Below, in pieces: positions 50,050 to 63,487 of a stretch of DNA of 64,000 nucleotides. The stretch lies in the NCBI RefSeq assembly GCF_964355755.1, contig NC_092679.1, forward strand, positions 8,930,001 through 8,994,000, read 5' to 3'. Origin of the DNA: Antedon mediterranea. Lineage: Eukaryota; Echinodermata; Crinoidea; Comatulida; Antedonidae. A program made the position numbers and the translations under genes. Numbering within the stretch: position 1 is the first letter of the stretch; each line of letters opens with the position of its first letter. A model generated the notes under the pieces. It ran no database searches. It was not told the DNA's origin and saw nothing but the letters and a program-made list of their open reading frames with translations.

Positions 50050-53000
50050 CTCAAAATGGTCTAAAACGGTTTCTAATGTGATTTCAAGCACTTTGATGTT
50101 TTTGTGTAACCAAGTTTTTTCGAAAATCACAAAATGGTCTAAAACGTCTCCAAATGCGATTTGAAGCTATTTTAAGCACTTTGGTGCTTTTGTGTAACCA
50201 AGTTTTTTCGAAAATCACGAAATGGTCTAAAACGTCTCCAAATGCGATTTGAAGCTATTCTAAGCACTTTGGTGTTTTTACGTTAACAAGTTTTTTCGAA
50301 AATCACAAAATGGTCTAAAACGTCTCCAAATGCGATTTGAAGCTATTCTGTACACTTTGATGTTTTTATGTTAACAAGTTTTTTCGAAAATCACAAAATG
50401 GTCTAAAACGTCTCCAAATGCGATTTAAAGCTATTTTAAGCACTTTTGTGTTTTTGTGTAACCAAGTTTTTTCGAAAATCACAAAAGGGTCTAAAATTTC
50501 TGTAAATGCGATTTAAAGCTATTTAAAGCACTTTGGTGTTTTTAGGTTAACAAGTTTTTTCGAAAATCACAAAATGGTCTAAAACGTCTACAAATGCGAT
50601 TTGAAGCTATTCTAAGCACTTTTGTGTTTTTATGTTAACAAGTTTTTTCGAGAATCACAAAATGGTCTAAAACGTCTCCAAATGCGATTTGAAGCTATTT
50701 TAAGAACTTTGGTGTTTTTGTGTTAACAAGTTTTTCGAAATGCTCAAAATGGTCTAAAACGTCTCCAAATGCGATTTGAAGCTATTCTAAGCACTTTGGT
50801 GTTTTTATGTTAACAAGTTTTTTCGAAAATCACAAAATGGTATAAAACGTCTCCAAATGCGATTTGAAGCTATTCTAAGCACTTTGGTGTTTTTATGTTA
50901 ACAAGTTTTTTCGAAAATCATAAAATGGTCTAAAACGTTTCCAAATGCGATTTCAAGCTATTCTGTACACTTTGATGTTTTGTGTGAAAATTTTCTTTCG
51001 AAATGCTCAAAATGGTCAAAAACGTTTTTAAATACGATATTAAGCTACTTTGTGCTCTTTGATGTTTTTGTGTGAAATGTTTTATCGAAATGCTCAAAAT
51101 GTTCTAAAACGGTTTCTAATGTGATTTCAAGCACTTTGATGTTTTTGTGTAACCAAGTTTTTCGAAAATCACAAAATTGTCTAAAACGTCTCCAAATGCG
51201 ATTTGAAGCTATTCTGTACACTTTGATGTTTTTATGTTAACAAGTTTTTCGAAAATCACAAAATGGTCTAAAACGTCTCCAAATGCGATTTTAAGCTATT
51301 CTAAGCACTTTGGTGTTTTTATGTTAACAAGTTTTTTTGAAAATCACAAAATGGTCTAAAACGTCTCTAAATGCGATTTGAAGCTTTTCTGTACACTTTG
51401 ATGTTTTTATGTTAACAACTTTTTTCGAAAATCACAAAATGGTCTAAAATGTCTCCAAATGCGATTTGAAGCTATTCTAATCACTTTGGTGTTTTTATGG
51501 AAACAATTTTTTTCGAAAATCACAAAATGGTCTAAAACGTCTCCAATAGCGATTTGAAGCTTTTCTGTACACTTTGGTGTTTTTATGTTAACAAGTTTTT
51601 TCGAAAATCACAAAATGGTCTAAAACGTCTACAAATGCGATTTGAAGCTATTCTAAGCACTTTTGTGTTTTTATGTTAACAAGTTTTTTCGAGAATCACA
51701 AAATGGTCTAAAACGTCTCCAAATGCGATTTGAAGCTATTTTAAGCACTTTGGTGTTTTTGTGTTAACAAGTTTTTCGAAATGCTCAAAATGGTCTAAAA
51801 CGTCTCCAAATGCGATTTGAAGCTATTCTAAGCACTTTGGTGTTTTTATGTTAACAAGTTTTTTCGAAAATCACAAAATGGTATAAAACGTCTCCAAATG
51901 CGATTTGAAGCTATTCTAAGCACTTTGGTGTTTTTATGTTAACAAGTTTTTTCGAAAATCATAAAATGGTCTAAAACGTTTCCAAATGCGATTTCAAGCT
52001 ATTCTGTACACTTTGATGTTTTGTGTGAAAATTTTCTTTCGAAATGCTCAAAATGGTCAAAAACGTTTTTAAATACGATATTAAGCTACTTTGTGCTCTT
52101 TGATGTTTTTGTGTGAAATGTTTTATCGAAATGCTCAAAATGTTCTAAAACGGTTTCTAATGTGATTTCAAGCACTTTGATGTTTTTGTGTAACCAAGTT
52201 TTTCGAAAATCACAAAATTGTCTAAAACGTCTCCAAATGCGATTTGAAGCTATTCTGTACACTTTGATGTTTTTATGTTAACAAGTTTTTCGAAAATCAC
52301 AAAATGGTCTAAAACGTCTCCAAATGCGATTTTAAGCTATTCTAAGCACTTTGGTGTTTTTATGTTAACAAGTTTTTTTGAAAATCACAAAATGGTCTAA
52401 AACGTCTCTAAATGCGATTTGAAGCTTTTCTGTACACTTTGATGTTTTTATGTTAACAACTTTTTTCGAAAATCACAAAATGGTCTAAAATGTCTCCAAA
52501 TGCGATTTGAAGCTATTCTAATCACTTTGGTGTTTTTATGGAAACAATTTTTTTCGAAAATCACAAAATGGTCTAAAACGTCTCCAATAGCGATTTGAAG
52601 CTTTTCTTTACACTTTGGTGTTTTTATGTTAACAAGTTTTTTCGAAAATCACAAAATGGTCTAAAACGTCTCCAAATGCGATTTGAAGCTATTCTGTACA
52701 CTTTGATGTTTTTATGTTAACAAGTTTTTTCGAAAATCACAAAATGGTCTAAAATGTCTCCAAATGCGATTTGAAGCTATTCTAAGCACTTTGGTGTTTT
52801 TATGGAAACATTTTTTTTCGAAAATCACAAAATGGTCTAAAACGTCTCCAATAGTGATTTGAAGCTTTTCTTTACACTTTGGTGTTTTTATGTTAAGTTT
52901 TTTCGAAAATCACAAAATGGTCTAAAACGTCTCCAAATTCGATTTGAAGCTATTCTGTACACTTTGATGTTTTTATGTTAACAAGTTTTTTCGAAAATCA

Positions 53001-54708
53001 CAAAATGGTCAAAAACGTCTACAAATGCGATTTGAAGCTATTCTAAGCACTTTTGTGTTTTTATGTTAACAAGTTTTTTCGAAAATCACAAAATGGTCTA
53101 AAACGTCTGCAAATGCGATTTGAAACTATTCTTAGCACATTGGTGTTTTTATTTGAAACAAATTTTTTCGAAACTCACAAAATGGTCTAAAACGTCTCCA
53201 AATGCGATTTGAAGCTATTTTAAGCACTTTAGTGTTTTTGTGTTAACAAGTTTTTCGAAATGCTCAAAATGGTCTAAAACGTTTTTAAATACGATATTAA
53301 GCTATTTTGTGCTCTTTGATGTTTTTTTGTGAAAAGTTTTAGCAAAATGCTCAAAATGGTCTAAAACGATTTCTAATGTGATTTTAAGCACTTTGATGTT
53401 TTTATGTTAACTAGTTTTTTCGAAAATCACAAAATGGTCTAAAACGTCTCCAAATGCGATTTGAAGCTATTTTAAGCACTTAGGTGCTTTTGTGTAACCA
53501 AGTTTTTTTGAAAATCACAAAAGGGTCTAAAATGTCTCCAAATGTGATTTGAAGCTATTTTAAGCACTTTGGTGTTTTTGTGTTAACAAGTTTTTCGAAA
53601 ATCACAAAATTGTCTAAAACGTCTCCAAATGCGATTTGAAGCTATTCTGTACACTTTGATGTTTTTATGTTAACAAGTTTTTTAGAAAATCACAAAATGG
53701 TCTAAAACATCTCCAAATGCGATTTAAAGCTATTTTAAGCACTTTGGTGTTTTTATGTTAACAAGTTTTTTCGAAAATCACAAAATGGTCTAAAACGTCT
53801 CCAAATGCGATTTGAAGCTATTTTAAGCACTTTGGTGTTTTTGTGTTAACAAGTTTTTCGAAATGCTCAAAATGGTCTAAAACGTTTCCAAATGCGATTT
53901 GAAGCTATTCTGTACACTTTGATGTTTTGTGTGAAAATTTTCTTTTGAAATGCTCAAAATGGTCAAAAACGTTTTTAAATACGATATTAAGCTACTTTGT
54001 GCTCTTTGATGTTTTTGTGTGAAATGTTTTATCGAAATGCTCAAAATGGTCTAAACCGGTTTCTAATGTGATTTCAAGCACTTTGATGTTTTTGTGTAAC
54101 CAAGTTTTTCGAAAATCACAAAATTGTCTAAAACGTCTCCAAATGCGATTTGAAGCTATTCTGTACACTTTGATGTTTTTATGTTAACAAGTTTTTCGAA
54201 AATCACAAAATGGTCTAAAACGTCTCCAAATGCGATTTTAAGCTATTCTAAGCACTTTGGTGTTTTTATGTTAACAAGTTTTTTTGAAAATCACAAAATG
54301 GTCTAAAACGTCTCTAAATGCGATTTGAAGCTTTTCTGTACACTTTGATGTTTTTATGTTAACAACTTTTTTCGAAAATCACAAAATGGTCTAAAATGTC
54401 TCCAAATGCGATTTGAAGCTATTCTAAGCACTTTGGTGTTTTTATGGAAACAATTTTTTTCGAAAATCACAAAATGGTCTAAAACGTCTCCAATAGCGAT
54501 TTGAAGCTTTTCTTTACACTTTGGTGTTTTTATGTTAACAAGTTTTTTCGAAAATCACAAAATGGTCTAAAACGTCTCCAAATGCGATTTGAAGCTATTC
54601 TGTACACTTTGATGTTTTTATGTTAACAAGTTTTTTCGAAAATCACAAAATGGTCTAAAATGTCTCCAAATGCGATTTGAAGCTATTCTAAGCACTTTGG
54701 TGTTTTTA
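50050..54708. repeat. 4.7-kb duplicated block, partner of 19345-24003
   Basis: Collinear with its partner at offset 30705, including the 1041-bp tandem pair. It has its own change TAAGAACTTT near 50704 (partner TAAGCACTTT). Confidence 0.87.
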
Positions 54709-55455
54709 TGGAAACATTTTTTTTCGAAAATCACAAAATGGTCTAAAACGTCTCCAATAGTGATTTGAAGCTTTTCTTTACACTTTGGTGTTTTTATGTT
54801 AAGTTTTTTCGAAAATCACAAAATGGTCTAAAACGTCTCCAAATGCGATTTGAAGCTATTCTGTACACTTTGATGTTTTGTGTGAAAATTTTCTGTCGAA
54901 ATGCTCAAAATGGTCAAAAACGTTTTTAAATACGATATTAAGCTACTTTGTGCTCTTTGATGTTTTTGTGTGAAATGTTTTATCGAAATGCTCAAAATGG
55001 TCTAAAACGGTTTCTAATGTGATTTCAAGCACTTTGATGTTTTTGTGTAACCAAGTTTTTCGAAAATCACAAAATTGTCTAAAACGTCTCCAAATGCGAT
55101 TTGAAGCTATTCTGTACACTTTGATGTTTTTATGTTAACAAGTTTTTCGAAAATCACAAAATGGTCTAAAACGTTTCCAAATGCGATTTTAAGCTATTCT
55201 AAGCACTTTGGTGTTTTTATGTTAACAAGTTTTTTTGAAAATCACAAAATGGTCTAAAACGTCTCTAAATGCGATTTGAAGCTTTTCTGTACACTTTGAT
55301 GTTTTTATGTTAACAACTTTTTTCGAAAATCACAAAATGGTCTAAAATGTCTCCAAATGCGATTTGAAGCTATTCTAAGCACTTTGGTGTTTTTATGGAA
55401 ACAATTTTTTTCGAAAATCACAAAATGGTCTAAAACGTCTCCAATAGCGATTTGA
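51950..55455. repeat. 3.5-kb duplicated block, partner of 59980-63487
   Basis: Offset 8029 bp at 52152/60181, 53368/61397 and 54058/62087, then 8032 bp at 55009/63041. The 3-bp step is one ACA, present in the right-hand copy near 62829 and missing at 54798. The left part is less similar (AATGTTCT against AATGGTCT in C). Confidence 0.78.
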
Positions 55456-55467
55456 AGCTTTTCTTTA

Positions 55468-58400
55468 CACTTTGGTGTTTTTATGTTAACAAGTTTTTTC
55501 GAAAATCACAAAATGGTCTAAAATGTCTCCAAATGCGATTTGAAGCTATTCTAAGCACTTTGGTGTTTTTATGGAAACATTTTTTTTCGAAAATCACAAA
55601 ATGGTCTAAAACGTCTCCAATAGTGATTTGAAGCTTTTCTTTACACTTTGGTGTTTTTATGTTAAGTTTTTTCGAAAATCACAAAATGGTCTAAAACGTC
55701 TCCAAATTCGATTTGAAGCTATTCTGTACACTTTGATGTTTTTATGTTAACAAGTTTTTTCAAAAATCACAAAATGGTCTAAAACGTCTACAAATGCGAT
55801 TTGAAGCTATTCTAAGCACTTTTGTGTTTTTATGTTAACAAGTTTTTTCGAAAATCACAAAATGGTCTAAAACGTCTGCAAATGCGATTTGAAACTATTC
55901 TTAGCACATTGGTGTTTTTATTTAAACAAATTTTTTCGAAACTCACAAAATGGTCTAAAACGTCTCCAAATGCGATTTGAAGCTATTTTAAGCACTTTAG
56001 TGTTTTTGTGTTAACAAGTTTTTCGAAATGCTCAAAATGGTCTAAAACGTTTTTAAACACGATATTAAGCTCACAAAACGTCTCCAAATGCGATTTGAAG
56101 CTATTCTGTACACTTTGATGTTTTTATGTTAATAAGTTTTTCTTTACACTTTGGTGTTTTTATGTTAACAAGTTTTTTCGAAAATCACAAAATGGTCTAA
56201 AACGATTTCTAATGTGATTTTAAGCACTTTGATGTTTTTATGTTAACTAGTTTTTTCGAAAATCACAAAATGGTCTAAAACGTCTCCAAATGCGATTTGA
56301 AGCTATTTTAAGCACTTAGGTGCTTTTGTGTAACCAATTTTTTTTGAAAATCACAAAAGGGTCTAAAATGTCTCCAAATGTGATTTGAAGCTATTTTAAG
56401 CACTTTGGTGTTTTTGTGTTAACAAGTTTTTCGAAAATCACAAAATTGTCTAAAACGTCTCCAAATGCGATTTGAAGCTATTCTGTACACTTTGATGTTT
56501 TTATGTTAACAAGTTTTTTAGAAAATCACAAAATGGTCTAAAACATCTCCAAATGCGATTTAAAGCTATTTTAAGCACTTTAGTGTTTTTATGTTAACAT
56601 GTTTTTTCGAAAATCACAAAATGGTCTAAAACGTCTCCAAATGCGATTTGAAGCTATTTTAAGCACTTTGGTGTTTTTGTGTTAACAAGTTTTTCGAAAT
56701 GCTCAAAATGGTCTAAAACGTTTCAAAATGCGATTTGAAGCTATTCTGTACACTTTGATGTTTTGTGTGAAAATTTTCTGTCGAAATGCTCAAAATGGTC
56801 AAAAACGTTTTTAAATACGATATTAAGCTACTTTGTGCTCTTTGATGTTTTTGTCTGAAATGTTTTATCGAAATGCTCAAAATGGTCTAAAACGGTTTCT
56901 AATGTGATTTCAAGCACTTTGATGTTTTTGTGTAACCAAGTTTTTCGAAAATCACAAAATTGTCTAAAACGTCTCCAAATGCGATTTGAAGCTATTCTGT
57001 ACTCTTTGATGTTTTTATGTTAACAAGTTTTTCGAAAATCACAAAATGGTCTAAAACGTCTCCAAATGCGATTTTAAGCTATTCTAAGCACTTTGGTGTT
57101 TTTATGTTAACAAGTTTTTTTGAAAATCACAAAATGGTCTAAAACGTCTCTAAATGCGATTTGAAGCTTTTCTGTACACTTTGATGTTTTTATGTTAACA
57201 AGTTTTTTCGAAAATCACAAAATGGTCTAAAATGTCTCCAAATGCGATTTGAAGCTATTCTAAGCACTTTGGTGTTTTTATGTTAAAAAGTTTTTTCGAA
57301 AATCACAAAATGGTCTAAAACGTCTACAAATGCGATTTGAAGCTATTCTAAGCACTTTTGTGTTTTTATTTAAACAAATTTTTTCGAAACTCACAAAATG
57401 GTCTAAAACGTCTCCAAATGCGATTTGAAGCTATTTTAAGCACTTTGGTGTTTTTGTGTTAACAAGTTTTTCGAAATGCTCAAAATGGTCTAAAACGTTT
57501 CCAAATGCGATTTGAAGCTATTCTGTACACTTTGATGTTTTGTTTGAAAATTTTCTGTCGAAATGCTCAAAATGGTCAAAAACGTTTTTAAATACGATAT
57601 TAAGCTACTTTGTGCTCTTTGATGTTTTTGTGTGAAATGTTTTATCAAAATGCTCAAAATGGTCTAAAACGGTTTCTAATGTGATTTCAAGCACTTTGAT
57701 GTTTTTGTGTAACCAAGTTTTTCGAAAATCACAAAATTGTCTAAAACGTCTCCAAATGCGATTTGAAGCTATTCTGTACACTTTGATGTTTTTATGTTAA
57801 CAAGTTTTTCGAAAATCACAAAATGGTCTAAAACGTCTCCAAATGCGATTTTAAGCTATTCTAAGCACTTTGGTGTTTTTATGTTAACAAGTTTTTTTGA
57901 AAATCACAAAATGGTCTAAAACGTCTCTAAATGCGATTTGAAGCTTTTCTGTACACTTTGATGTTTTTATGTTAACAACTTTTTTCGAAAATCACAAAAT
58001 GGTCTAAAATGTCTCCAAATGCGATTTGAAGCTATTCTAAGCACTTTGGTGTCTATATGGAAACAATTTTTTTCGAAAATCACAAAATGGTCTAAAACGT
58101 CTCCAATAGCGATTTGAAGCTTTTCTGTACACTTTGGTGTTTTTATGTTAACAATTTTTTTCGAAAATCACAAAATGGTCTAAAACGTCTCCAAATGCGA
58201 TTTGAAGCTATTCTGTACACTTTGATGTTTTTATGTTAACAAGTTTTTTCGAAAATCACAAAATGGTCTAAAACGTTTCCAAATGCGATTTGAAGCTATT
58301 CTGTACACTTTGATGTTTTGTGTGAAAATTTTCTGTCGAAGTGCTCAAAATGGTCAAAAACGTTTTTAAATACGATATTAAGCTACTTTGTGCTCTTTGA

Positions 58401-60756
58401 TGTTTTTGTGTGAAATGTTTTATCGAAATGCTCAAAATGGTCTAAAACGGTTTCTAATGTGATTTCAAGCACTTTGATGTTTTTGTGTAACCAAGTTTTT
58501 CGAAAATCACAAAATTGTCTAAAACGTCTCCAAATGCGATTTGAAGCTATTCTGTACACTTTGGTGTTTTTATGTTAACAAGTTTTTTCGAAAATCACAA
58601 AATGGTCTAAAACGTCTCCAAATACGATTTAAAGCTATTTTAAGCACTTTTGTGTTTTTGTGTAACCAAGTTTTTTCGAAAATCACAAAAGGGTCTAAAA
58701 TGTCTGTAAATGCGATTTGAAGCTATTTAAAGCACTTTGGTGTTTTTAGGTTAACAAGTTTTTTCGAAAATCACAAAATGGTCTAAAACGTCTACAAATG
58801 CGATTTGAAGCTATTCTAAGCACTTTTGTGTTTTTATGTTAACAAGTTTTTTCGAAAATCACAAAATGGTCTAAAACGTCTCCAAATGCGATTTGAAGCT
58901 ATTTTAAGCACTTTGGTGTTTTTGTGTTAACAAGTTTTTCGAAATGCTCAAAATGGTCTAAAACGTCTCCAAATGCGATTTGAAGCTATTCTAAGCACTT
59001 TGGTGTTTTTATGTTAACAAGTTTTTTCGAAAATCACAAAATGGTATAAAACGTCTCCAAATGCGATTTGAAGCTATTCTAAGCACTTTGGTGTTTTTAT
59101 GTTAACAAGTTTTTTCGAAAATCACAAAATGGTCTAAAACGTTTCCAACCGCGATTTGAAGCTATTCTGTACACTTTGATGTTTTGTGTGAAAATTTTCT
59201 TTTGAAATGCTCAAAATGGTCAAAAACGTTTTTAAATACGATATTAAGCTACTTTGTGCTCTTTGATGTTTTTGTGTGAAATGTTTTATCGAAATGCTCA
59301 AAATGGTCTAAAACGGTTTCTAATGTGATTTCAAGCACTTTGATGTTTTTGTGTAACCAAGTTTTTTGAAAATCACAAAATTGTCTAAAACGTCTCCAAA
59401 TGCGATTTGAAGCTATTCTGTACACTTTGATGTTTTTATGTTAACAAGTTTTTCGAAAATCACAAAATGGTCTAAAACGTCTCCAAATGCGATTTTAAGC
59501 TATTTTAAGCACTTTTGTGTTTTTGTGTAACCAAGTTTTTTTGAAAATCACAAAATGGTCTAAAACGTCTCTAAATGCGATTTGAAGCTTTTCTGTACAC
59601 TTTGATGTTTTTATGTTAACAACTTTTTTCGAAAATCACAAAATGGTCTAAAATGTCTCCAAATGCGATTTGAAGCTATTCTAAGCACTTTGGTGTTTTT
59701 ATGGAAACAATTTTTTTCGAAAATCACAAAATGGTCTAAAACGTCTCCAATAGCGATTTGAAGCTTTTCTGTACACTTTGGTGTTTTTATGTTAACAAGT
59801 TTTTTCGAAAATCACAAAATGGTCTAAAACGTCTCCAAATGCGATTTGAAGCTATTCTGTACACTTTGATGTTTTTATGTTAACAAGTTTTTTCGAAAAT
59901 CACAAAATGGTCTAAAACGTCTACAAATGCGATTTGAAGCTATTCTGTACACTTTGATGCTTTTATGTTAACAAGTTTTTTCGAAAATCACAAAATGGTC
60001 TAAAACGTTTCCAAATGCGATTTGAAGCTATTCTGTACACTTTGATGTTTTGTGTGAAAATTTTCTGTCGAAATGCTCAAAATGGTCAAAAACGTTTTTA
60101 AATACGATATTAAGCTACTTTGTGCTCTTTGATGTTTTTGTGTGAAATGTTTTATCGAAATGCTCAAAATGGTCTAAAACGGTTTCTAATGTGATTTCAA
60201 GCACTTTGATGTTTTTGTGTAACCAAGTTTTTCGAAAATCACAAAATTGTCTAAAACGTCTCCAAATGCGATTTGAAGCTATTCTGTACACTTTGATGTT
60301 TTTATGTTAACAAGTTTTTCGAAAATCACAAAATGGTCTAAAACGTCTCCAAATGCGATTTTAAGCTATTCTAAGCACTTTGGTGTTTTTATGTTAACAA
60401 GTTTTTTTGAAAATCACAAAATGGTCTAAAACGTCTCTAAATGCGATTTGAAGCTTTTCTGTACACTTTGATGTTTTTATGTTAAAAACTTTTTTCGAAA
60501 ATCACAAAATGGTCTAAAATGTCTCCAAATGCGATTTGAAGCTATTCTAAGCACTTTGGTGTTTTTATGGAAACAATTTTTTTCGAAAATCACAAAATGG
60601 TCTAAAACGTCTCCAATAGCGATTTGAAGCTTTTCTTTACACTTTGGTGTTTTTATGTTAACAAGTTTTTTCGAAAATCACAAAATGGTCTAAAACGTCT
60701 CCAAATGCGATTTGAAGCTATTCTGTACACTTTGATGTTTTTATGTTAACAAGTTT
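55468..60756. repeat. 5.3-kb duplicated block, partner of 25720-31008
   Basis: Same order of variants as its partner. Private changes include AATAAGTTTT near 56131, TGTCTATATGG near 58051 and CGAAGTGCTC near 58338. Adding one 88-bp monomer to the offset (29836) also matches 25173 to 55009, so the similarity continues upstream past a one-monomer gap. Confidence 0.85.
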
Positions 60757-63487
60757 TTTCGAAAATCACAAAATGGTCTAAAATGTCTCCAAATGCGATT
60801 TGAAGCTATTCTAAGCACTTTGGTGTTTTTATGGAAACATTTTTTTTCGAAAATCACAAAATGGTCTAAAACGTCTCCAATAGTGATTTGAAGCTTTTCT
60901 TTACACTTTGGTGTTTTTATGTTAAGTTTTTTCGAAAATCACAAAATGGTCTAAAACGTCTCCAAATTCGATTTGAAGCTATTCTGTACACTTTGATGTT
61001 TTTATGTTAACAAGTTTTTTCGAAAATCACAAAATGGTCAAAAACGTCTACAAATGCGATTTGAAGCTATTCTAAGCACTTTTGTGTTTTTATGTTAACA
61101 AGTTTTTTCGAAAATCACAAAATGGTCTAAAACGTCTGCAAATGCGATTTGAAACTATTCTTAGCACATTGGTGTTTTTATTTGAAACAAATTTTTTCGA
61201 AACTCACAAAATGGTCTAAAACGTCTCCAAATGCGATTTGAAGCTATTTTAAGCACTTTAGTGTTTTTGTGTTAACAAGTTTTTCGAAATGCTCAAAATG
61301 GTCTAAAACGTTTTTAAATACGATATTAAGCTATTTTGTGCTCTTTGATGTTTTTTTGTGAAAAGTTTTAGCAAAATGCTCAAAATGGTCTAAAACGATT
61401 TCTAATGTGATTTTAAGCACTTTGATGTTTTTATGTTAACTAGTTTTTTCGAAAATCACAAAATGGTCTAAAACGTCTCCAAATGCGATTTGAAGCTATT
61501 TTAAGCACTTAGGTGCTTTTGTGTAACCAAGTTTTTTTGAAAATCACAAAAGGGTCTAAAATGTCTCCAAATGTGATTTGAAGCTATTTTAAGCACTTTG
61601 GTGTTTTTGTGTTAACAAGTTTTTCGAAAATCACAAAATTGTCTAAAACGTCTCCAAATGCGATTTGAAGCTATTCTGTACACTTTGATGTTTTTATGTT
61701 AACAAGTTTTTTAGAAAATCACAAAATGGTCTAAAACATCTCCAAATGCGATTTAAAGCTATTTTAAGCACTTTGGTGTTTTTATGTTAACAAGTTTTTT
61801 CGAAAATCACAAAATGGTCTAAAACGTCTCCAAATGCGATTTGAAGCTATTTTAAGCACTTTGGTGTTTTTGTGTTAACAAGTTTTTCGAAATGCTCAAA
61901 ATGGTCTAAAACGTTTCCAAATGCGATTTGAAGCTATTCTGTACACTTTGATGTTTTGTGTGAAAATTTTCTTTTGAAATGCTCAAAATGGTCAAAAACG
62001 TTTTTAAATACGATATTAAGCTACTTTGTGCTCTTTGATGTTTTTGTGTGAAATGTTTTATCGAAATGCTCAAAATGGTCTAAAACGGTTTCTAATGTGA
62101 TTTCAAGCACTTTGATGTTTTTGTGTAACCAAGTTTTTCGAAAATCACAAAATTGTCTAAAACGTCTCCAAATGCGATTTGAAGCTATTCTGTACACTTT
62201 GATGTTTTTATGTTAACAAGTTTTTCGAAAATCACAAAATGGTCTAAAACGTCTCCAAATGCGATTTTAAGCTATTCTAAGCACTTTGGTGTTTTTATGT
62301 TAACAAGTTTTTTTGAAAATCACAAAATGGTCTAAAACGTCTCTAAATGCGATTTGAAGCTTTTCTGTACACTTTGATGTTTTTATGTTAACAACTTTTT
62401 TCGAAAATCACAAAATGGTCTAAAATGTCTCCAAATGCGATTTGAAGCTATTCTAAGCACTTTGGTGTTTTTATGGAAACAATTTTTTTCGAAAATCACA
62501 AAATGGTCTAAAACGTCTCCAATAGCGATTTGAAGCTTTTCTTTACACTTTGGTGTTTTTATGTTAACAAGTTTTTTCGAAAATCACAAAATGGTCTAAA
62601 ACGTCTCCAAATGCGATTTGAAGCTATTCTGTACACTTTGATGTTTTTATGTTAACAAGTTTTTTCGAAAATCACAAAATGGTCTAAAATGTCTCCAAAT
62701 GCGATTTGAAGCTATTCTAAGCACTTTGGTGTTTTTATGGAAACATTTTTTTTCGAAAATCACAAAATGGTCTAAAACGTCTCCAATAGTGATTTGAAGC
62801 TTTTCTTTACACTTTGGTGTTTTTATGTTAACAAGTTTTTTCGAAAATCACAAAATGGTCTAAAACGTCTCCAAATGCGATTTGAAGCTATTCTGTACAC
62901 TTTGATGTTTTGTGTGAAAATTTTCTGTCGAAATGCTCAAAATGGTCAAAAACGTTTTTAAATACGATATTAAGCTACTTTGTGCTCTTTGATGTTTTTG
63001 TGTGAAATGTTTTATCGAAATGCTCAAAATGGTCTAAAACGGTTTCTAATGTGATTTCAAGCACTTTGATGTTTTTGTGTAACCAAGTTTTTCGAAAATC
63101 ACAAAATTGTCTAAAACGTCTCCAAATGCGATTTGAAGCTATTCTGTACACTTTGATGTTTTTATGTTAACAAGTTTTTCGAAAATCACAAAATGGTCTA
63201 AAACGTTTCCAAATGCGATTTTAAGCTATTCTAAGCACTTTGGTGTTTTTATGTTAACAAGTTTTTTTGAAAATCACAAAATGGTCTAAAACGTCTCTAA
63301 ATGCGATTTGAAGCTTTTCTGTACACTTTGATGTTTTTATGTTAACCACTTTTTTCGAAAATCACAAAATGGTCTAAAATGTCTCCAAATGCGATTTGAA
63401 GCTATTCTAAGCACTTTGGTGTTTTTATGGAAACAATTTTTTTCGAAAATCACAAAATGGTCTAAAACGTCTCCAATAGCGATTTGA
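59980..63487. repeat. 3.5-kb duplicated block, partner of 51950-55455
   Basis: See the partner. Private changes include GTTAAAAACTT near 60482 and GTTAACCACTT near 63342. From about 62.8 kb onward the sequence also matches 42.4-43.6 kb at offset 20426 (anchors 63041/42615 and 63819/43393). Confidence 0.75.
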
